Shown piece by piece: positions 7,475 through 11,965 of a stretch of 11,965 bases of DNA (position 1 is its first letter; each line of letters starts with the position of its first letter). Under the pieces are notes generated by a model. The model worked only from the letters and a program-made list of their open reading frames with translations. It did no database searches and was not told the DNA's origin. This stretch comes from JBJHAX01 sp050480705. Lineage in GTDB: Bacteria > Actinomycetota > Nitriliruptoria > Nitriliruptorales > Nitriliruptoraceae. The position numbers and the translations under genes are program-made. The stretch is taken from assembly GCA_050480705.1 (NCBI GenBank), contig JBJHAX010000056.1, forward strand, positions 1 to 11,965, written 5' to 3'.

Positions 7475-8610
7475 CCCGCACCGTGTTGTTCGCTGCCGGT
7501 GGCACCGCCGGGCATGTGTTTCCGGCGATCTCGGTCGCGCGCGCGTTGACCCGCCTCGATCCGGAGATCGAGCCGGTGTTCGTCGGCTCCCCCGACCGTC
7601 TGGAGGCGACGCTCGTCCCCGACGCCGGTTTCCGGTTCCACACCGTGCGCGCCGCAGCGGTGCCACGTCGTTTGTCGCCGCGCCTGCTGACGTTGCCGTT
7701 CGCGCTGCGGCGCGCCGTGACACGTTCGATGGCCATTGCGCGCGAGGAACGCGTCGTCGGCGTCGCCACGTTCGGGGGCTACGTGTCCTACCCGGTGGCA
7801 CGTGCGGCGTACCGGTTGCAGCTGCCGCTGGTCATCCACGAACAGAATGCGGTGCCGGGCCTGGCGAATCGCATGGCTGCCCGGTGGGCGGACCGCATCG
7901 CGGTGACCGTTCCCAGCTGCGCGCTGAAGTTCCGTGAACCCGACCGCTGTGCGGTCACGGGCAATCCTGTGCGTGAGGACATCGCCACGTTGGACCGTGA
8001 ACGTCTGCGCGCAGAGGCGCGCGTGCGATTCGGCCTGCGTCCTGACCGCGCGACCTTGCTGGTGTTCGGTGGCAGCCAGGGAGCGCGCTCCATCAACCGT
8101 GCGATCCTCGCTGCAAACCACCTGTGGGGCGACAGTGAGCTGCAGATACTGCATGCGACGGGACGTGCGACGTTCGAGACGACCGCGACGGCGTGGGCGC
8201 GCACCCGTGAGAAGCATCGCGGTCCCCATGCTGCAGTCGTCGACTTCATCGATGACATGGCCGACGCATACGCCGCCGCCGATGTCGTGGTCAGCCGCGC
8301 TGGGGCGACGACCATCGCTGAGCTCACGGCATTGGGGTTGCCATCGGTGCTCGTCCCGTACCCGCATGCGACCGCCGACCACCAGATGGCCAACGCAAGA
8401 GCACTCGAACGGGCCGGAGGCGCCGTGGTGATCGAAGACCGCGAGCTCGACGGGCGCTCACTGGTCGCAGCGGTCAAACCGCTGCTCGACGATCACGAGC
8501 TGTTGCACGAGACCGGCAAGTCCGCGCATGCGTTCGGGCGACGTGACGCGGCGGACAATCTTGCCCGGGTCGTGCACTCGACCTTGGACTTCAAGCGGAC
8601 GTGGCGATGA
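7471..8610 (+). CDS. murG: UDP-GlcNAc:lipid I N-acetylglucosaminyltransferase MurG
   Basis: A membrane-associated GT28-family glycosyltransferase that adds GlcNAc to lipid I, yielding lipid II. It is 379 residues with a two-domain GT-B layout. The N-terminal domain has the glycine loop GGTAGHVFPA (10-19; the Ala form instead of GGTGGH), FGGYVSYP and HEQNAVPG (123-130). The C-terminal, UDP-GlcNAc-binding domain has TGNPVR, FGGSQGARSIN (199-209), SRAGATTIAEL (275-285, Glu284) and HATADHQ (299-305, Gln305). The TTG start is supported by a GGAGG sequence 6 bases upstream and by overlap with the ftsW stop; the N-terminus then begins a few residues before the first beta strand, as usual. It is the only TTG start in the cluster. 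The stop overlaps the murC ATG. Confidence 0.97.
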   Translation: MTRTVLFAAGGTAGHVFPAISVARALTRLDPEIEPVFVGSPDRLEATLVPDAGFRFHTVRAAAVPRRLSPRLLTLPFALRRAVTRSMAIAREERVVGVATFGGYVSYPVARAAYRLQLPLVIHEQNAVPGLANRMAARWADRIAVTVPSCALKFREPDRCAVTGNPVREDIATLDRERLRAEARVRFGLRPDRATLLVFGGSQGARSINRAILAANHLWGDSELQILHATGRATFETTATAWARTREKHRGPHAAVVDFIDDMADAYAAADVVVSRAGATTIAELTALGLPSVLVPYPHATADHQMANARALERAGGAVVIEDRELDGRSLVAAVKPLLDDHELLHETGKSAHAFGRRDAADNLARVVHSTLDFKRTWR

Positions 8611-9965
8611 CGTCGCCGGGCGCGGTCCATCTCGTCGGGGTCGGCGGCGCCGGTATGTCGGGGATCGCGCGCATCCTCGTGCAACGTCGACAGAAGGTGT
8701 CGGGCTCCGACCTGCGTGACGGGCGCGCACTCGAAGAGTTGCGCATGCTGGGCGCGCGCATCGAAATCGGGCACGACGAGGCGAATCTCGGAGACGCGGC
8801 CGTCGTCGTGACCTCGTCGGCAGTTGCCGCGGACAATCCGGAGGTTGTTGCTGCCCGTGCGCGCGGCCTGCCGGTCCTGCGTCGCGCGGAGATGCTGGCT
8901 GAGCTGATGAGCGACCACCGTTCGGTTCTCATCGCCGGCACCCACGGCAAGACGACGACGACGTCGATGGCGGTCGTCGGGCTGCAATCGGCCGGTCTCG
9001 ATCCGAGTTTCGCGATCGGCGGGGCGCTCAACGAGAGCGGCACGAACGCCCATGCCGGAACCGACCCGGTCTTCGTCGCGGAGGCGGATGAATCAGACCG
9101 TTCCTTCCTCGTCTACCGGCCCCGCCTCGCCGTGGTCACCAATGTGGAACTCGACCATCCGGACGAGTTCAAGGACCTCGACGCGGTCATCGAGGCCTTC
9201 GACGCCTTTCTCGGGCGTCGCGAGGTCGGCGCGCCAGCGATCCTGTGCGAGGACGACCCAGGTTCGCTCGGTCTGGCCGAGCGTGCCGAGCCACCGGTGC
9301 TCCTCTACGGGTTCGGTCCACGTGCTGACCTGCGGGTCGCCACTGACGCCGACGGTGTGCACTCGGTGCGCTTCGACGGCGACGAACTCGCGCGCTTCTC
9401 GCTGTCCGTGCCCGGCAGACACAACGTGCTCAACGCACTCGGGGCCCTCGCGGTGTGCCACGCCCTCGGCGTGGACGTCCAGCGTGCCGCAGCCGGCCTG
9501 CCACGCTTCGCCGGCGCGGCCCGCCGATTCCAGCACCTCGGCCAGGTTGGTGGTGTGACGGTCATCGACGACTACGCGCACCATCCGACGGAGCTTCGCG
9601 CGACGCTCGCCGCTGCCCGCTCCACCTCGCCGCAACGCGTGGTCCTGGTCGTGCAGCCGCACCGATACTCACGTACGCAGGCGCTGGGTGAAGAACTCGG
9701 CCGCGCGGCCGCAGCAGCCGATCTCGTCATCGTCACCGACGTCTATGCGTCGAACGAAGCGCCCGTGCCGGGGGTTTCGGGCAAGCTCGTCGCCGACGCC
9801 GCAGTTGCGGCAGGCGCGAACGTGCGCCACGTGCCGCATCTCGCCGACGTCGTCGACACGCTCGCCGGTCAGGTTCTCGAGGGCGACCTCGTCGTGGTCA
9901 CCGGCGCCGGCGACGTGACCCATGTCGGACCGGCGCTTCTGGAGCGCCTGCGGGGCCGGACGTGA
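8607..9965 (+). CDS. murC: UDP-N-acetylmuramate--L-alanine ligase MurC
   Basis: A cytoplasmic ATP-dependent ligase that adds L-alanine to UDP-MurNAc, the first amino acid of the stem. It is 452 residues, the usual size. N-terminal domain: HLVGVGGAGMSGIA (8-21), GSD and TSSAV. Central domain: P-loop IAGTHGKTTTTS (109-120), where the His in place of Asn is typical of MurC, EADESDRSF (159-167) and NVELDHPDEF. C-terminal domain: RRFQHLG, DDYAHHPTE (321-329), QPHRYSRT and TDVYASNE. ATG 8607 overlaps the murG stop as ATGA and has a weak GGA 7 bases upstream (8597-8599). The in-frame GTG at 8601 would add two residues but has no suitably spaced ribosome binding site, so 8607 is preferred. The stop overlaps the murB GTG. 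Confidence 0.97.
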   Translation: MTSPGAVHLVGVGGAGMSGIARILVQRRQKVSGSDLRDGRALEELRMLGARIEIGHDEANLGDAAVVVTSSAVAADNPEVVAARARGLPVLRRAEMLAELMSDHRSVLIAGTHGKTTTTSMAVVGLQSAGLDPSFAIGGALNESGTNAHAGTDPVFVAEADESDRSFLVYRPRLAVVTNVELDHPDEFKDLDAVIEAFDAFLGRREVGAPAILCEDDPGSLGLAERAEPPVLLYGFGPRADLRVATDADGVHSVRFDGDELARFSLSVPGRHNVLNALGALAVCHALGVDVQRAAAGLPRFAGAARRFQHLGQVGGVTVIDDYAHHPTELRATLAAARSTSPQRVVLVVQPHRYSRTQALGEELGRAAAAADLVIVTDVYASNEAPVPGVSGKLVADAAVAAGANVRHVPHLADVVDTLAGQVLEGDLVVVTGAGDVTHVGPALLERLRGRT

Positions 9966-10930
9966 CCGACGCGGCCGCTGCCGAACTGCGCTCCGCCGGC
10001 GTGGCCGATGTTCGTGAACACGAGCCGCTCGCGCCTCTGACCACGCTGCGTGTCGGAGGGCCGGCACGCGTGCTCGCCGTCGCCGAGAACGACGCCGACC
10101 TCGGCGCGATCGGTCGCGTCGCGTCCCGTCACGGGATGCGCTGCGTCGTCGTCGGACGCGGGTCGAACCTGCTGGTCGACGACGACGGTTGGGCAGGGAT
10201 CGCGGTCGTTCTGGGCCGGGGTTTCCGCGGCATCGAGGTTTCGGGGGCGCGGGTCCGTGTCGGAGCCGCGGAGCCGATGCCTGCGGTCGCCACGCGCGTG
10301 GCCGACGAGGGTCTGGGCGGCTTCGGGTGGGCGGTCGCGGTGCCGGGATCGATCGGTGGTGCGGTCCGGATGAACGCGGGCGCGCACGGCGACGACATGG
10401 CCAAGCGCCTCGTCGAGGCCGACATTGTGCGGCTCGGCGACGGAGCGCGCGCAACCTGGCCGGTGGCCTCGCTGGGGCTCGGCTACCGCTCGAGCGAACT
10501 GCCCGGTGACGCCGTGGTCGTTCAAGCGACGATCGAGCTCAGCGCTACCGATCGCGTGCAGCTGCGCCGCGAAATCGACGAGATCCGTGCATGGCGGCGT
10601 GAGCACCAGCCTCTCAACGAACCCAACTGCGGGTCGGTGTTCGTGAACCCGCCCGGCGACGCCGCCGGGCGACTCGTGGAAGCATCGGGAGCCAAGGGCC
10701 TGGAGGTCGGCGGTGCACGCGTCTCGCAGCGGCACGCCAACTTCATCGTCACCCGGCCCGGCGCGACGGCGGCGGATGTCGCTGCGGTCATACGCCGAGC
10801 CCGCCATCAGGTCTTGGATGCCACGGGCGTGTGGCTGCGGACCGAGGTCGTCGTCCTCAGCGACGACGCCGCGCTGCTCGGGACCGCGCCAGGCGACACC
10901 GACGACACCCAGACGGTTGCCGACAGGTGA
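9962..10930 (+). CDS. murB: UDP-N-acetylenolpyruvoylglucosamine reductase MurB
   Basis: An FAD- and NADPH-dependent cytoplasmic reductase that converts UDP-GlcNAc-enolpyruvate to UDP-MurNAc, the substrate of MurC. It is 322 residues. Motifs: TTLRVGGPA near residue 28, GRGSNLLV, the FAD-binding PGSIGGAVRMNAGAHG (128-143), GYRSSEL (174-180, Arg176), PNCGSVFVNP (221-230) with Ser225 at the catalytic proton-donor position, a GAKGLEVGGARVSQRHANFIV segment, and RTEV (Glu295) near the end. The size and the GYRSSEL form suggest the shorter type II MurB. The GTG start overlaps the murC stop (GTGA); only a loose GGGG (9952-9955) serves as ribosome binding site. A polar, Asp-rich tail of about 20 residues follows the conserved domain. 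Placement between murC and ftsQ occurs in several actinobacterial and Gram-positive lineages. Confidence 0.96.
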   Translation: MTDAAAAELRSAGVADVREHEPLAPLTTLRVGGPARVLAVAENDADLGAIGRVASRHGMRCVVVGRGSNLLVDDDGWAGIAVVLGRGFRGIEVSGARVRVGAAEPMPAVATRVADEGLGGFGWAVAVPGSIGGAVRMNAGAHGDDMAKRLVEADIVRLGDGARATWPVASLGLGYRSSELPGDAVVVQATIELSATDRVQLRREIDEIRAWRREHQPLNEPNCGSVFVNPPGDAAGRLVEASGAKGLEVGGARVSQRHANFIVTRPGATAADVAAVIRRARHQVLDATGVWLRTEVVVLSDDAALLGTAPGDTDDTQTVADR

Positions 10931-10936
10931 GTCGAC

Positions 10937-11692
10937 GTGGATGATCGCGGACGGCGCACCCCCGCGCGCAGCCCACACCGTCCACCCGAGCCACGCTGGC
11001 GCGTCATCGTGGCGTGGGGCGCCATCGTGGCGGGGGTCATCGCCGGGCTCGCATTGGCCCTCGATCGCTCGGGTGTGTTCGACATCGACGTGATCGATGT
11101 GCGTGGCAACACCCAGGTGTCCGAACGCGAGATCGTCGCAGCCGCCGGGGTCCCAGAGGGAACGTCGCACCTGAGGTTGCGGGTGCGTGCGGTCGCCGCG
11201 CGTGTCGCGGTGCTCCCGCCGGTGGCGGACGTCGAGGTGCGCCGCAGCGGACGCAACGCGCTGCTCATCGATGTCGATGAACGCAGCGCCGTGCTCCAGG
11301 TCGATGACGGGACGTCACGGGTCCTCGTGGACCGGACCGGAGTCGTGTTCGCCACCTCGGACGATTCGGCGCTTCCGGTGGTCGAGATGGCAGCTGCCGC
11401 GCCCCGACCGGGAGGGCACGTCGATGACGACCCTGCGCTCGCGAACGCACACGCGGTGTGGCGGGGCCTGTCAGGACCGTTGAGGGTCGAGACGACGCGG
11501 TATGTGACGTCGTCGCCCGACGACCTCGAACTTCATCTGCGTGACGGAACGGTCGTGCGGTTTGGTCGTGCCGAGCGCATCGACGAGAAGGTCCGTTCGC
11601 TGGGTGCGGTGCTCGGTGATCTCGGTGAGACCGACGTCGAAATCGTGGATGTCCGAGCGCCGTCGGCGCCGGTCGTCATCACGGGGCAGTGA
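10937..11692 (+). CDS. ftsQ: Divisome protein FtsQ (DivIB-like, POTRA domain)
   Basis: A bitopic membrane protein of the divisome which, with FtsL and FtsB partners, controls FtsW-FtsI activity at the septum. It is 251 residues: a basic, Pro/Arg-rich cytoplasmic segment (1-22), one transmembrane helix (about 23-42), then an extracytoplasmic POTRA domain beginning FDIDVIDVRGNTQVSEREI (about 48-66) and ending near 118. A beta domain follows, with DGTVVRFG (203-210) and EKVRSLGAVL (217-226). Sequence conservation in this family is low, so the call rests on topology, the VRGN..VS motif, and position just before ftsZ. GTG 10937 is 6 bases after the murB stop and is preceded by AGGTGAG (10925-10931) overlapping that stop. 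The protein ends shortly after the beta domain, so it is at the short end for the family. Confidence 0.93.
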   Translation: MDDRGRRTPARSPHRPPEPRWRVIVAWGAIVAGVIAGLALALDRSGVFDIDVIDVRGNTQVSEREIVAAAGVPEGTSHLRLRVRAVAARVAVLPPVADVEVRRSGRNALLIDVDERSAVLQVDDGTSRVLVDRTGVVFATSDDSALPVVEMAAAAPRPGGHVDDDPALANAHAVWRGLSGPLRVETTRYVTSSPDDLELHLRDGTVVRFGRAERIDEKVRSLGAVLGDLGETDVEIVDVRAPSAPVVITGQ

Positions 11693-11732
11693 CGTGCGTG
11701 CAGCGGACGTGTCCGTACGGCACCATCGTTGC

Positions 11733-11762
11733 TTGACCCTCGCGGGCGCAGACGTCTACCGT
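11733..11762 (+). promoter_or_regulatory. Candidate ftsZ promoter, distal
   Basis: TTGACC (11733-11738) is followed after 18 bases by TACCGT (11757-11762), which fits the TANNNT form of actinobacterial -10 elements. A transcript from here would have a leader of about 70 bases before the ftsZ GTG. Assigned by eye only. Confidence 0.35.
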
Positions 11763-11777
11763 CGCCCCGACACCGAG

Positions 11778-11804
11778 TTGACACCGATGTAACCCTCGTC
11801 TAAC
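11778..11804 (+). promoter_or_regulatory. Candidate ftsZ promoter, proximal
   Basis: A perfect -35 consensus TTGACA (11778-11783) is followed by TCTAAC (11799-11804), matching 4 of 6 bases of the -10 consensus but at a short 15-base spacing. With a 17-base spacing the -10 would be TAACGC, a poorer match. The GTAACCCT stretch between them resembles sequence I recall from other actinobacterial ftsZ leaders, but I cannot verify this here. Confidence 0.35.
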
Positions 11805-11825
11805 GCGGGGGTCCGGGTGTCCGAC

Positions 11826-11830
11826 AGGAG
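11826..11830 (+). promoter_or_regulatory. Ribosome binding site of ftsZ
   Basis: AGGAG with 7-base spacing to the GTG at 11838. It is among the best-spaced strong Shine-Dalgarno sequences in the window and fits the need for high FtsZ levels. It fixes the ftsZ start. Confidence 0.8.
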
Positions 11831-11837
11831 AACCGTA

Positions 11838-11965
11838 GTGGCGGCTCACCCCAACAACTACCTGGCCGTCATCAAGGTCGTGGGCATCGGCGGAGGTGGG
11901 GTGAACGCCGTGAACCGCATGATCGATGCGGGACTGCGCGGCGTCGAGTTCGTCGCCATCAACAC
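11838..11965 (+). CDS. ftsZ: Cell division GTPase FtsZ, N-terminal part
   Basis: The first 42 codons of FtsZ, the tubulin-like GTPase that polymerises into the cytokinetic ring and recruits the divisome. The gene runs off the right edge. Visible are a short N-terminal peptide (about 8 residues), then LAVIKVVGIGGGGVNAVNRM (9-28), which includes the first nucleotide-binding glycine loop, and GLRGVEFVAIN, all near-invariant in FtsZ. The tubulin signature GGGTGTG, the T7 loop and the C-terminal peptide lie beyond the window. The GTG start is set by AGGAG 7 bases upstream. There is no ftsA between ftsQ and ftsZ, as in actinobacteria, where other proteins such as SepF anchor the ring to the membrane. 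Confidence 0.98.
   Translation, partial: MAAHPNNYLAVIKVVGIGGGGVNAVNRMIDAGLRGVEFVAIN

Larger units (their letters stand above)
11693..11837 (+). promoter_or_regulatory. ftsQ-ftsZ intergenic region, probable ftsZ promoter and leader
   Basis: A 145-base spacer after an otherwise tightly packed cluster. It holds two promoter-like elements, overlapping short palindromes (GGACGTGTCC-like 11705-11714 with GGAC/GTCC arms, and CCGTACGG 11713-11720), a repeated GTCCG (11811-11815, 11819-11823), and the ftsZ ribosome binding site. The composition is visibly less GC-rich around 11776-11804. In Streptomyces and related actinobacteria ftsZ is known to have its own promoters in this spacer; that the same holds here is inference. 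Confidence 0.55.

Noticed and set aside
8601..8606. GTG at 8601 as the murC start
   Set aside because: The nearest purine-rich sequence abuts it, whereas ATG 8607 has a better-spaced GGA and keeps the ATGA overlap pattern of the cluster.
9869..11170. A 433-codon antisense open frame opposite murB and ftsQ, and similar ones at 1065-2231, 2627-3715, 3619-4725 and 7291-8382
   Set aside because: All are rich in Arg, His, Asp and Gly, match no family, and mirror the strong G/C third-position bias of the sense genes.
1..11965. Search for a novel system, inserted gene, mobile element or RNA gene in the window
   Set aside because: Essentially all sequence is accounted for by eleven recognised dcw genes and two short spacers. 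No tRNA-like, repeat-array or transposase signal was seen.

Overview
The window is a continuous stretch of a bacterial division and cell wall (dcw) cluster, all on the + strand. In order it holds: 3' end of ftsI, murE, murF, mraY, murD, ftsW, murG, murC, murB, ftsQ, and the first 42 codons of ftsZ. Every gene was recognised from family motifs read in the translation. I saw no RNA gene, mobile element, CRISPR array, phage gene or unexplained ORF, and no previously undescribed system.

The DNA is very GC-rich with strong G/C preference at third codon positions and many GTG starts. Together with the gene order (murB between murC and ftsQ, ftsQ followed directly by ftsZ with no ftsA), the DNPR-type MurE and the GGTAGH form of the MurG loop, this suggests an actinobacterium (Actinomycetota). 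A deep-branching class such as Acidimicrobiia or Nitriliruptoria is possible. The phylum is a reasonable inference; the class is a guess.

Layout: ftsI ends at 623. A 144-bp spacer (624-767) precedes murE. From murE to murB each stop codon overlaps the next start codon in an NTGA tetranucleotide (ATGA, GTGA, ATGA, GTGA, TTGA, ATGA, GTGA), giving seven successive 4-base overlaps. ftsQ follows murB after 6 bases. A second spacer of 145 bp (11693-11837) holds promoter-like sequences and a strong Shine-Dalgarno site ahead of ftsZ.

Function: MurB and MurC complete and load UDP-MurNAc. MurD, MurE and MurF add D-Glu, the diamino acid (predicted meso-diaminopimelate) and D-Ala-D-Ala. MraY moves the product to undecaprenyl phosphate and MurG adds GlcNAc to make lipid II. 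FtsW and FtsI polymerise and crosslink it at the septum, FtsQ belongs to the divisome regulatory complex, and FtsZ forms the cytokinetic ring. The uridine-nucleotide steps from UDP-GlcNAc-enolpyruvate to the pentapeptide, then both lipid steps, are all encoded here; only MurA and the D-Ala-D-Ala supply lie elsewhere.
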